DNA of 64,000 nt from Foliamicus sp963666765 (lineage in GTDB: Bacteria > Pseudomonadota > Gammaproteobacteria > Steroidobacterales > Foliamicaceae), in the NCBI GenBank assembly GCA_963666765.1, contig OY762933.1:124001-188000 (forward strand), read 5' to 3'. Positions 15,724-23,537 of this stretch are shown piece after piece; position 1 is the first letter of the stretch; every line of letters starts with the position of its first letter. The translations under genes and the position numbers were made by a program. Under the pieces are notes generated by a model. The model saw only the letters and a list, made by a program, of their open reading frames with translations, did not search any database and was not told the origin of the DNA.

Positions 15724-16341
15724 CTACGCTCCACGCGCGTGCTCCACGTTGGTGTTGGCCATCTTCGCTTCCTGCGCAGCGTACGCGTCATTCTCCAGTT
15801 CTTCGGGAGCGCGGAGCAAGTCTTCCCGAATACCCAGTTGTCTGCATAACCGGTTCATTGCTGCGTCATGCGTCTCGATTTCTCCATCGGCCAGGATGTG
15901 ATTGACCTTCTTGCCCAGGGCAACCAGTTCGCGTGTAACCAATATGGTTCGATGACAGTTGAGAGGGTCCTTTTCCGCGCACATCAGCGCAATGCGCATC
16001 TGCTGGCTTCCGTCCAGTACGCGCTTTATTCCGGACCGGAAAAGGCGGGTCGCGGCCAGCTTGCGAAACTGGACGCGCCCATTCTCGTAGCAGGTCGGAT
16101 CGGCGCTTCGGGCGCCCAGTTCCTTGCCGAGAAACACATACGCGATTCCGTTTGCCCTCAGCGATTCCTTCAGCGCCTTCTTATTGAAATGGGGATGCCT
16201 GCGGCTGTAGGGCGTTGACCGCACATCGGCCACGGCACCGATTTTGCGCCACAACAGCAAGTCCACGAAACGCGCCAGTTCGTGCGCCGAATGACCGATC
16301 GTAAAGATTGCGGTTCGCCGTGCTGCTTTCTTCGTCATCAT
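15724..16341 (-). CDS. DUF488-family protein
   Basis: This 205-residue protein opens with IFTIGHSAHELARFVDLL and carries the DUF488 hallmarks ADVRSTPYSRRHPHFNK, YVFLGKELGA and the Cys-containing LMCAEKDPLNCHR motif. The conserved Cys and Arg residues suggest a ligand-binding or catalytic site, but no function is established. The start is ATG 16341 or ATG 16338. The C-terminus is polar and Ala-rich. It is divergent from the ParDE operon and does not appear to share an operon with the HigA remnant locus downstream. Confidence 0.85.
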   Translation of the reverse strand: MMTKKAARRTAIFTIGHSAHELARFVDLLLWRKIGAVADVRSTPYSRRHPHFNKKALKESLRANGIAYVFLGKELGARSADPTCYENGRVQFRKLAATRLFRSGIKRVLDGSQQMRIALMCAEKDPLNCHRTILVTRELVALGKKVNHILADGEIETHDAAMNRLCRQLGIREDLLRAPEELENDAYAAQEAKMANTNVEHARGA

Positions 16342-16410
16342 ATTCTCAATACAGCAACCGCTCTTTGTTCCGGGACTCGGCCATTCGATTGTAAGTGACG
16401 GGCAGATTGG

Positions 16411-16447
16411 TTGTGTGTGTATTGATTATTGGTTATATTGCATACAC
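16411..16447 (+). promoter_or_regulatory. Promoter and operator of the ParDE operon
   Basis: TTGTGT (16411-16416) and TATATT (16434-16439), 17 bp apart, form a plausible sigma-70 promoter in an AT-rich island. Inverted arms GTGTAT (16417-16422) and ATACAC (16442-16447) flank the -10 box, as expected for an antitoxin operator. Confidence 0.5.
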
Positions 16448-16466
16448 TTTACTCGGGAACCGGCTT

Positions 16467-16733
16467 ATGCCACGTACGACAACTTTGACGGTTCGGCTTG
16501 GTGGTGCGCTTCGCGACTTCGTGTCGGCCAATGTTGGGGAGAACGGCTCTTACGAGAACGTGAGCGAGTATGTGCGTGATCTGATCCGGCGCGACAAAAA
16601 GCGGTCGGAGCGCGAGGCTTTCGAGCGATTGAAAGCTGAATTGACCCGCGCCTTTGCAGCACCGGATGATTCGTATCATCCGCTTTCCGCATCCCACGTT
16701 ATTGCCAGGAATAAGGCTCGGGTCGAGCCATGA
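16467..16733 (+). CDS. parD: ParD/CopG-type antitoxin (ribbon-helix-helix)
   Basis: This 88-residue protein starts at ATG 16467 (MPRTTTLTVRLG). The N-terminal strand TTLTVRL and the helices with NVSEYVRDLIRRDK form the ribbon-helix-helix DNA-binding domain of ParD-like antitoxins. The charged C-terminal half (EREAFERLKAELTRAF) is the usual toxin-binding part. It overlaps the toxin gene by 4 bp (ATGA), giving translational coupling, and should repress its own promoter at 16411-16447. Confidence 0.85.
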   Translation: MPRTTTLTVRLGGALRDFVSANVGENGSYENVSEYVRDLIRRDKKRSEREAFERLKAELTRAFAAPDDSYHPLSASHVIARNKARVEP

Positions 16734-17044
16734 CCGTTGTGCGCGTCCAGGGATCGGCCGCACTTCGCATCGACGAAATTTACCGATACTCATTCGAGCG
16801 TTGGGGAGAAGCCCGGGCTGATATCTACATCAGCGGCCTGTTCGATGCGTTCGAGAGGATCGCATCCGGTGGGGTCGCATCACGTCCGGTTCCGGCGGAA
16901 TTCAGCGTGGACGGCTATTTCTTCCGCTACGAGAAGCATTACGTATATTGGAAGTGGCTGACCAACGGTGATATCGGTATCGTCACCGTGCTGCACGAAC
17001 GCATGCACCAGCTGGGCCGGTTCCTGGAGGATCAAGGGGACTGA
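16730..17044 (+). CDS. parE: ParE-type toxin (RelE/ParE superfamily)
   Basis: This 104-residue protein has the ParE layout: an N-terminal strand (VVRVQGSAALRIDEIYRYSFERWG), two helices ending in LFDAFERIASG, a central strand (VDGYFFRYEKHYVYWKW) and a C-terminal IGIVTVLHERMHQLGRFLED. That terminus matches ParE toxins known to inhibit DNA gyrase or, less often, cleave mRNA. It follows the antitoxin gene with a 4-bp overlap and looks intact. A partial copy of the palindromic repeat begins a few bases after its stop. Confidence 0.85.
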   Translation: MTVVRVQGSAALRIDEIYRYSFERWGEARADIYISGLFDAFERIASGGVASRPVPAEFSVDGYFFRYEKHYVYWKWLTNGDIGIVTVLHERMHQLGRFLEDQGD

Positions 17045-17048
17045 CCTC

Positions 17049-17064
17049 GGGAACGAAGGCGTCC
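17049..17064. repeat. Partial copy of the palindromic repeat
   Basis: GGGAACGAAGGCGTCC, the left half of the repeat unit, lies between the parE stop and the aminotransferase start. It makes the ATG at 17065 an unlikely start for the next gene. Confidence 0.55.
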
Positions 17065-17112
17065 ATGCAAGGGGGTGGGCGCGCGGCGCTCGGGCTGGTA
17101 GGCTACCGGCCC

Positions 17113-18447
17113 ATGGATACCAGCAAGAGTGTGATGACGGACCTGCCGGATTTGCAGGCCTACTGGATGCCGTTTACGGCGAACCGGCAGTTCAAGCGCG
17201 ACCCGCGTTTCGTGGTCGGCGCCCAGGGGATGTACTACACGACGCATGAGGGCGAGCAGATGCTCGACGGCGTTTCGGGGCTGTGGTGCTGCGCCGCGGG
17301 GCACTGCCATCCGCATATCGTGGCCGCGATCCAGGAGCAGGCGGCGAAGCTGGATTACTACACGGCGTTTCAGATGGGCTATCCGCGCACCTTCGAGCTG
17401 GCCAACCGGCTGGCGGAGATGGCGCCGGAGGGCTTGTCGAGCGTGTTCTTCACCAATTCCGGTTCGGAGTCGGTCGATACCGCGTTGAAGATCGCGATCG
17501 CCTGGCACCGGGTGCGCGGCGAAGGGCAGCGGGTGCGGCTTATCGGGCGCCAGACAGGCTATCACGGCGTGGGTTTCGGCGGAATTTCGGTGGGCGGCAT
17601 CTCTTCGAACCGCAAGCTGTTCGGTGCGCTGCTGGCGGGTGTGGACCATATCGGTCACACGAAGGACCTCGATCACCAGGCCTGGAGCCGCGGACAGCCG
17701 GAGTGGGGTGCGCACCTGGCCGACGAACTGGAGGAGGTCGTGGCGCTGCACGACGCCTCGACGATCGCCGCGGTGATCGTGGAACCGATCGCCTGTTCGG
17801 GCGGCGTGCTGATCCCGCCGAAGGGCTACCTGGAGCGTCTGCGCGAGATTTGCGACAAGCACGGGCTGCTGCTGATCTTCGACGAGGTCATCACGGGCTT
17901 CGGGCGCACCGGCGAGGCGTTCGCTTCGCAGACCTTCGGCGTGAAGCCCGACATCATCACGCTCGCAAAGGGGCTCACCAGCGGAGCGGTGCCGATGGGC
18001 GCAGTGATTGCGCGCCGCGACATCTACAACGACTTCATGCACGGCCCCGAGCAGCTCATCGAGTTCGCGCACGGCTACACGTATTCGGGCCACCCGCTGG
18101 CGGTGGCGGCCGCGCATGGGGCGCTGGACGTTTATGAGGACGAGGGCCTCTTCGAGCGCGGCAGGGAAACCGGCAAGCTGCTCGGCGACGCGCTGCAGGC
18201 GCTCAAGGGCAAGCCCTACGTCATCGACATCCGCGATTTCGGGATGCTGGGCGCGGTGGAACTGGAGCCGGTGCCGGACAAGCCCACGGCACGCGCCCAG
18301 GAAGCCTTTCGGCTGTGCTTCGACAACGGCCTGCTGGTGCGCACGACCGGCGACACCATCGCGCTGTGCCCGGCGCTCATCGCCGACGAGTCGCACATCG
18401 CCGAACTCGTGGAGAAACTCGCACGGGTCCTCGACTCACTTTCCTGA
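17113..18447 (+). CDS. Class III omega-aminotransferase (aspartate aminotransferase family)
   Basis: This 444-residue PLP enzyme starts at ATG 17113 (MDTSKSVMTDLPDLQAYWMP); upstream codons derive from a repeat. It has FFTNSGSESVDTALKIA, the PLP-binding LIFDEVITGFGRTG (Asp257) and the Schiff-base lysine in TLAKGLTSGAVPMGA (Lys286). The YWMPFTANRQFK opening and the overall pattern match beta-alanine:pyruvate-type and related omega-transaminases, which move amino groups from omega-amino acids or amines to pyruvate. The exact substrate is open. It converges on the propeller lipoprotein gene with no intergenic base (stops at 18447 and 18448). Confidence 0.9.
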   Translation: MDTSKSVMTDLPDLQAYWMPFTANRQFKRDPRFVVGAQGMYYTTHEGEQMLDGVSGLWCCAAGHCHPHIVAAIQEQAAKLDYYTAFQMGYPRTFELANRLAEMAPEGLSSVFFTNSGSESVDTALKIAIAWHRVRGEGQRVRLIGRQTGYHGVGFGGISVGGISSNRKLFGALLAGVDHIGHTKDLDHQAWSRGQPEWGAHLADELEEVVALHDASTIAAVIVEPIACSGGVLIPPKGYLERLREICDKHGLLLIFDEVITGFGRTGEAFASQTFGVKPDIITLAKGLTSGAVPMGAVIARRDIYNDFMHGPEQLIEFAHGYTYSGHPLAVAAAHGALDVYEDEGLFERGRETGKLLGDALQALKGKPYVIDIRDFGMLGAVELEPVPDKPTARAQEAFRLCFDNGLLVRTTGDTIALCPALIADESHIAELVEKLARVLDSLS

Positions 18448-20403
18448 TCAGTCGGCGCGTTCGACGCGCTCCTGCACGTCTGTGTCCGGCGGCCGCGGCT
18501 GGGTCGCCCGGAGTTCCTCAGCTTCCGCTTCGTCCACAATCCCGCTGGACAGTGCGAAGTCGATGTACTCGTCGGTATTCTGCGCGCCCAGCGGCACCGG
18601 GCGCTCCTCCCCCAGCACCGGCGGCGCCGGCGGGCCGTCGTAGCCGCTCAACTGGTAGCCGGCGCTGTCTTCCGAGTGATAGGCGCCCAGCGTCGGGATA
18701 TTGTCCTTGTCCGGATACAGCACCGCCGCGGCGCCCCCGTATCCGGCGAACCGGCCCGCGTTGCGGTAGATGAACCAGACTGCGCCGTCGCGCGTGGTCG
18801 TGGTCTTGAGCGAGTCGGAACGGGTCGGGATGGGGTAATGGGTGAAGGTGTCGGCCTCCTGGTCGTACATGGTCAGGTAGTTGTCGTTGGCGGCCCAGAT
18901 GTTGTCGTTGACGTCCGCTTCGGCGTTATACGAGGCGGCGTACGGAACGCCCATCTTGCGCCGGAACACCTCGCCGGTTTCAGGATTCAGCCGATACAGG
19001 ATGGCGTTGTCGAAGGCGCGGTTGCCCCAGGTGGAGGTCCAGATCATGCCCTTGGAGTCTACGCCCAGCCGGCGTATCGACGAGGTGGCGTCGTCCTCGA
19101 CCACGGGGTAGTGCCGGAACTCCTCGGTTTCGGGATCGAAACGCGACACGCCGCCGTTGTGGTAGTCGGAGAACCACACGTGGTCCTTGTGGTCGACGAT
19201 GATCCCGTAGGGGCGGCTGCGCATGACCGGGACTTCCCAGTAGACGATCGAGTCCGTCGCGCGGTCCCATTTGCCGAGTGCGCCGCCGGGGAGCAATGAA
19301 AGCCAGAGGTTGCCCTTCGAATCGAAGATCTGCGTGTTGCTGCCCAGCAGCGGATCGTCGGCCACCCAATGATCCACCTTGCCGGTTGCGGGATCGAGAC
19401 GGCGCACGACGTCGCCGGAATACCACACCGTGCCGTCGGTCTGGTCCACGACGATGCCGTGGCCTCCACCGTGGCCTTCGAAGGCGGTCTGTTCGCCGGT
19501 GCGCGGGTTGAACTTCACGATGCAGCAGGCGGTGTAGGCAATCCACACGTTGCCGTCGAGGTCAAAGTCCACCTGGTGCGGCCAGGGCCAGACCTCGTAC
19601 TCGTCGGACTCGCGGTAGATGTACTCGACGAACATGGCCTTCTTCAGCGCCTCGTAATCGAGTTCGGGTTCGCGCGTGAGCTGCACCACCACCGGAGGAC
19701 GGTCCGCGGGAAAGGTCTCGGCGAGGTAGTCGACCAGGATGTCCCGGTCCTCCGGCGGCAGGAATTTCGGATCGAAATATGAAGCCTTGCCGGGCCGGCC
19801 GAATGCGGGGCCCTGGTACATGCGGTCCACCACGACTTCCCAGGCCTGCCGGTCCTTCGGCGCCCGCGAGCCCGGATACGCGCGCGAAAAGTCGTTGTAT
19901 GAGAGCAGCTGAATCGTGTGGCAGCCGTGGCAGGCGCGTTCGAGAATGTCGCGCCCCGGCCCCGGCGGATAGACCTCGTCGTAGGGCAGAATCTCGGCGC
20001 CGGGGTAGTTCATGCCGCCGACGTAATCGACCACCGGGCCCACGCCCGTCAGTGAGAAATCGAGTTCCGCCGCATCGCCGGGTCCGATGTCGATGCTTAC
20101 CGTCTGGCTGTCGAATCCCTCCAGCTGATCGACCGCCCGGCGTATCGTCACGTCGTAGCGGCCCGGGATCATCTTGACCGCGCGGTATTCGCCGTCCACG
20201 ACGAACACGGTGTAGGCGAGGTCCTTGTCGGTGTTGTAGGCGTACACCACCGGGAGCAAACCGTCGACGGTTCCCGCGACTTTGCCGGATAACTGCCCGA
20301 GTCCGTCGTCTGCGGAGGCGGCAGGCGCTTCGGGACCGGAGGGCTCTCCGGAACAGCCGGCGAAAAGAAGCAGGCAAAGCCCCGCTGCAACACAATTACG
20401 CAT
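18448..20403 (-). CDS. Lipoprotein with regulatory-like, heme c and Vgb-like propeller domains (copy 1)
   Basis: This 651-residue protein starts at ATG 20403 with a lipobox (LLLFAGC, Cys17). After a linker it has a carboxypeptidase-regulatory-like beta domain at about residues 35-115 (VFVVDGEYRAVKMIPGRYDV). A c-type heme site follows (CHGCH, Cys158, Cys161, His162), then a Vgb/SMP-30-like propeller at about residues 240-600 with repeated strands such as DLDGNVWIAYT, DSKGNLWLSL, DHKDHVWFSDY and DSKGMIWTSTW. It is predicted to be membrane-anchored in the periplasm and to combine electron transfer with a propeller that could bind or oxidise a substrate. It closely matches the protein at 21531 along its whole length. 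The reaction is unknown. Confidence 0.8.
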   Translation of the reverse strand: MRNCVAAGLCLLLFAGCSGEPSGPEAPAASADDGLGQLSGKVAGTVDGLLPVVYAYNTDKDLAYTVFVVDGEYRAVKMIPGRYDVTIRRAVDQLEGFDSQTVSIDIGPGDAAELDFSLTGVGPVVDYVGGMNYPGAEILPYDEVYPPGPGRDILERACHGCHTIQLLSYNDFSRAYPGSRAPKDRQAWEVVVDRMYQGPAFGRPGKASYFDPKFLPPEDRDILVDYLAETFPADRPPVVVQLTREPELDYEALKKAMFVEYIYRESDEYEVWPWPHQVDFDLDGNVWIAYTACCIVKFNPRTGEQTAFEGHGGGHGIVVDQTDGTVWYSGDVVRRLDPATGKVDHWVADDPLLGSNTQIFDSKGNLWLSLLPGGALGKWDRATDSIVYWEVPVMRSRPYGIIVDHKDHVWFSDYHNGGVSRFDPETEEFRHYPVVEDDATSSIRRLGVDSKGMIWTSTWGNRAFDNAILYRLNPETGEVFRRKMGVPYAASYNAEADVNDNIWAANDNYLTMYDQEADTFTHYPIPTRSDSLKTTTTRDGAVWFIYRNAGRFAGYGGAAAVLYPDKDNIPTLGAYHSEDSAGYQLSGYDGPPAPPVLGEERPVPLGAQNTDEYIDFALSSGIVDEAEAEELRATQPRPPDTDVQERVERAD

Positions 20404-20451
20404 AGTCAGGCACCACAATCCAGCCAGAGCCCCAAGTGTATGCGCTCTCTC

Positions 20452-20519
20452 CGGGAGGAAGGCGCCCCCCTGGCAGTGAGGGCGCCCCCCGAGGGAGGGC
20501 GTCCTGCCCTCCTGGACGG
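20452..20519. repeat. Intergenic palindromic repeat, compound copy
   Basis: GGGAGGAAGGCGCCCCCC, GTGAGGGCGCCCCCC and GAGGGAGGGCGTCCTGCCCTCC lie in the 219-bp divergent gap between the propeller lipoprotein and the IlvE-like gene. The third part is a clear member of the dispersed repeat family. Confidence 0.65.
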
Positions 20520-20622
20520 GCCTCCAGGTTGACAGCCGTGCCGCTCATGCCACCATTGAGCACAATTCGGTACCGGCGTCCCTGAGTGCCGGCCGGCAAG
20601 AGCGGGAGAGGGAGTCCTGGCC

Positions 20623-21534
20623 ATGTGGCAACCGAAGCTCATCATGATGAACGGCAAACTCATGCCGTTGGAGGACGCGCGCCTGCACCCGCTTTCCCTT
20701 GCCGTCACTTATGCGGCAACGGTTTTCGAGGGCGTGCGCGCCTACCATCTGCCCGACAGCGGCCAGTTCGCGTTGTTCCGGCTGGACGACCACCTGCGCC
20801 GCCTGCAGGTGGGAATGAAGCTGATGCGGTTCGACGGCGGCTACGACGCGGAGTATCTCACCGGGTGTCTCGCGCGGCTGATCCGGGCCAACGAGCCTGA
20901 TTCCGACGCCTATATCCGGCTGCTCGCCTATATCGAGGGGACCGGATTGCTGGCAACGACCGGCCCGATCGGCTTCACGGCCGCCGTCATGCCGAGGAAG
21001 ACCCCGGAGTTCGCCGCCACCGGTATGAGCCTGGGCGTGAGTTCCTGGCAGCGCCTGGCGGACAATGCCAGCCCGCCGCGGATCAAGACTACGGCCAATT
21101 ACGTGAATGCCCGGCTGGCTGCCCACCAGGCCAGGGCGGACGGCTACGACGGCGCGCTGATGCTTACGCCGGATGGAAGAGTATCCGAGGCGCCGATCGC
21201 ATGCTTCTTCATGGTTCGCGACGGGAAACTGATCACGCCGAGCACCGACAGCAACATCCTGGAGAGCATCACCCGGGACACGATCCTCACGCGCTACCTG
21301 GAGCTCACGGGCGAACCCGCCGAGGTGCGCACGATCGATCGCAGCGAGCTCTATTTCGCCGAGGAGGCCTTCCTGTGCGGCACCGGCCAGGAAATTCTGC
21401 CGGTCACTTCAATCGACCGCCTGCCGGTCGGCGATGGCAAGGTCGGTCCTTTAACCGACAGGCTGCGGCAGGACTACTTCGACCTGGTTCGGGCCAGGAC
21501 AAGCGACCACCCGGAGTGGCGAACGCTCATTTAG
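20623..21534 (+). CDS. IlvE-like branched-chain amino acid aminotransferase (class IV)
   Basis: This 303-residue class IV PLP enzyme has YAATVFEGVRAYHLPD and FRLDDHLRRLQVGMKLM at the N-terminus, the PLP lysine in RIKTTANYVNARLA, GYDGALMLTPDGRVSE and the GTGQEILPVTSID cofactor loop. This order is that of IlvE, which interconverts leucine, isoleucine and valine with their keto acids. The usual E-xxxxN-F segment reads SEAPIACFFMV, which suggests a divergent substrate. Start ATG 20623 follows a purine-rich site. It lies on the plus strand between two near-duplicate minus-strand lipoprotein genes and overlaps the second by 4 bp at its stop. Confidence 0.82.
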   Translation: MWQPKLIMMNGKLMPLEDARLHPLSLAVTYAATVFEGVRAYHLPDSGQFALFRLDDHLRRLQVGMKLMRFDGGYDAEYLTGCLARLIRANEPDSDAYIRLLAYIEGTGLLATTGPIGFTAAVMPRKTPEFAATGMSLGVSSWQRLADNASPPRIKTTANYVNARLAAHQARADGYDGALMLTPDGRVSEAPIACFFMVRDGKLITPSTDSNILESITRDTILTRYLELTGEPAEVRTIDRSELYFAEEAFLCGTGQEILPVTSIDRLPVGDGKVGPLTDRLRQDYFDLVRARTSDHPEWRTLI

Positions 21535-23486
21535 TCGGCCCGCTCCAGGCGCTCGTCCACCGCATCCGCGCCAAGCTGGCTCGCTCTCATGACAGCCGCC
21601 TGCGCTTCGTCGAGCAGGCCTTTCTCCAGCGCGAAGTCGATGTACTCATCGGCATTCAGGGCGCCCAGGGGCACCGGCCGTTCCTCGCCCAGGACCGGGG
21701 GAGACGGCGGCCCGCTGTAGCCGCTCAACTGGTAGCCGGCGCTGGTCTCGGAGTGATAGGCGCCGAGCGTCGGAATATTGTCCATGTCGGTATACAGGAC
21801 CGTTATATTGCCGCCGTAGCCCGCGTACTTGCCGGCATTGCGATAGAAGAACCAGATCCCGTCGTCGCGCGTGATCGTGGTCTTGAGCGTGTCCGAGCGC
21901 ACCGGGATGGGATAGTGGGTGAACTCGTCGGCTACCTGGTCGTATTTGCTCAGGTAATTGTCGTTGGCGGCCCAGATGTTGTCCTGGCTGTCGGCTTCCG
22001 CGTTGTAGGTGGCCGCATAGGGCACGTCCATCTTGCGCCGGAAGACTTCACCCGTGTCCGGGTCCACCCGGTACAGAATCGCGTTGTCGAACCCGCGGTT
22101 GCCCCAGGTGCCGGCCCAGATCATGCCCCTGGAATCGACGCCCAGGCGGCGTATCGAGGTCGCGGCGTCATCCTCGACCAGGGGATAGTGCCGGAATTCC
22201 TCGGTCTCGGGATCGAAACGCGTAACGCCGCCGTTGTGATAGTCGGCGAACCACACCTTGTCCTTGTGGTCGACGATGATGCCGTACGGGCGGCTGCGCA
22301 GCACCGGCACCTCCCAATAGACGATGGAGTCGGTTGCCCGGTCCCACTTGCCGAGTGCGCCGCCGCCAAGCAGCGAAAGCCAGAGATTGCCCTTGGAATC
22401 GAAAATCTGCGTATTGCTGCCCAGCGCACGGTCCTCGGCCACCCAGTGGTCCACCTTGCCGGTCTTCGGATCGAGATGGCGAACGACATCTCCTGAATAC
22501 CAGACCGTGCCGTCAGTCTGGTCCACCGCTATGCCGTGTCCGCCGCCGTGGCCTTCGAACGCCGTCTGTTCGCCGGTGCGCGGATCGAACTTCACGATGC
22601 AGCAGGCGGTGTAGGCGAGCCAGACGTTGCCGTCCAGGTCGAAGTCCACCTGGTGCGCCCACGGCCAGACATCGTATTCGTCCGACTCGTGGTAGATGTA
22701 CTCGATGTACATCGCCTTCTTGAGCGCCTCGAGGTCCAGTTCAGGCTCCCGGGTGAGCTGCACCACCACAGGCGGCCGGTCCTCCGGAAAATGTTCCGCC
22801 AGGTAGTCGACCAGTATGTCGCGGTCCTCGGGCGGCAGGTATTTCGGATCCATCAGTGTCGCCTTGCCCAGGCGGCCGAATCCCGGTCCCTTGTGCATCC
22901 GATCGACACTCACCGCCCAGGCGGCCTTGTTCTTCGGCGCCCGCCCGCCCGAATAGGCGCGCGGGTAGTTGTAGGGGATGAAATTGACGTTGTGACAGCC
23001 GTGGCAGGTGCGCTCGAGGATCTCACGGCCCCGACCCGGCGGATAGACCTCGTCGTAGGGGAGTATTTCGGCATTGGGATAGTCCACGCCCCCGACGTAG
23101 TCGACAATCGGACCAACGCCCGTCAGCGAGAAATCCACTTCGGCCTCATCGCCGGGCCCCAGGTCGATGCTGACCGTCTGCGGGTCGAAGCCTTCCAGCT
23201 GGTCGATCGCCGGCCGTATCGTCACGTCGTAGCTGCCGGGAATCATCTTGACGGCCCGGTATTCGCCGTCCACCACGAACACCGTATAGGCGAGGTCCTT
23301 GTCGTTATTGAAGGCATAGACCACCGGGAGCAGTCCCTCAATGGTCCCTTCCACATTTCCGGACAGGCGCGCCAGCCCTTCGTCCTCGGCGGATGCGGGC
23401 CCGCCGGGGCCGGACGACTGTTCGGAGCAGCCGATCAACGCCAGCAGGCAGAACCCCGCTGTCGTCAGTCTCGTGAGTGAATTCAT
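21531..23486 (-). CDS. Lipoprotein with regulatory-like, heme c and Vgb-like propeller domains (copy 2)
   Basis: This 651-residue protein has a lipobox (LLALIGC, Cys20), a beta-rich regulatory-like domain (AYTVFVVDGEYRAVKMIPGS), a c-heme motif CHGCH (Cys161, Cys164, His165) and a Vgb-like propeller with the same strand sequence as copy 1 (DLDGNVWLAYTACCIVKFDP, DSKGNLWLSLLGGGALGKW). It matches copy 1 collinearly at most positions, including the C-terminal GEERPVPLGA and EYIDFAL blocks, so the two arose by duplication. It should be a periplasm-facing lipoprotein. It is followed upstream, on the same strand, by an aldehyde dehydrogenase gene 51 bp away, with which it may be co-transcribed. Confidence 0.8.
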   Translation of the reverse strand: MNSLTRLTTAGFCLLALIGCSEQSSGPGGPASAEDEGLARLSGNVEGTIEGLLPVVYAFNNDKDLAYTVFVVDGEYRAVKMIPGSYDVTIRPAIDQLEGFDPQTVSIDLGPGDEAEVDFSLTGVGPIVDYVGGVDYPNAEILPYDEVYPPGRGREILERTCHGCHNVNFIPYNYPRAYSGGRAPKNKAAWAVSVDRMHKGPGFGRLGKATLMDPKYLPPEDRDILVDYLAEHFPEDRPPVVVQLTREPELDLEALKKAMYIEYIYHESDEYDVWPWAHQVDFDLDGNVWLAYTACCIVKFDPRTGEQTAFEGHGGGHGIAVDQTDGTVWYSGDVVRHLDPKTGKVDHWVAEDRALGSNTQIFDSKGNLWLSLLGGGALGKWDRATDSIVYWEVPVLRSRPYGIIVDHKDKVWFADYHNGGVTRFDPETEEFRHYPLVEDDAATSIRRLGVDSRGMIWAGTWGNRGFDNAILYRVDPDTGEVFRRKMDVPYAATYNAEADSQDNIWAANDNYLSKYDQVADEFTHYPIPVRSDTLKTTITRDDGIWFFYRNAGKYAGYGGNITVLYTDMDNIPTLGAYHSETSAGYQLSGYSGPPSPPVLGEERPVPLGALNADEYIDFALEKGLLDEAQAAVMRASQLGADAVDERLERAD

Positions 23487-23537
23487 TGTTCGGTCGCTCC
23501 GCTTGTAGTGTCGCCAGCCCAGTGTAACCCCGGGGTG

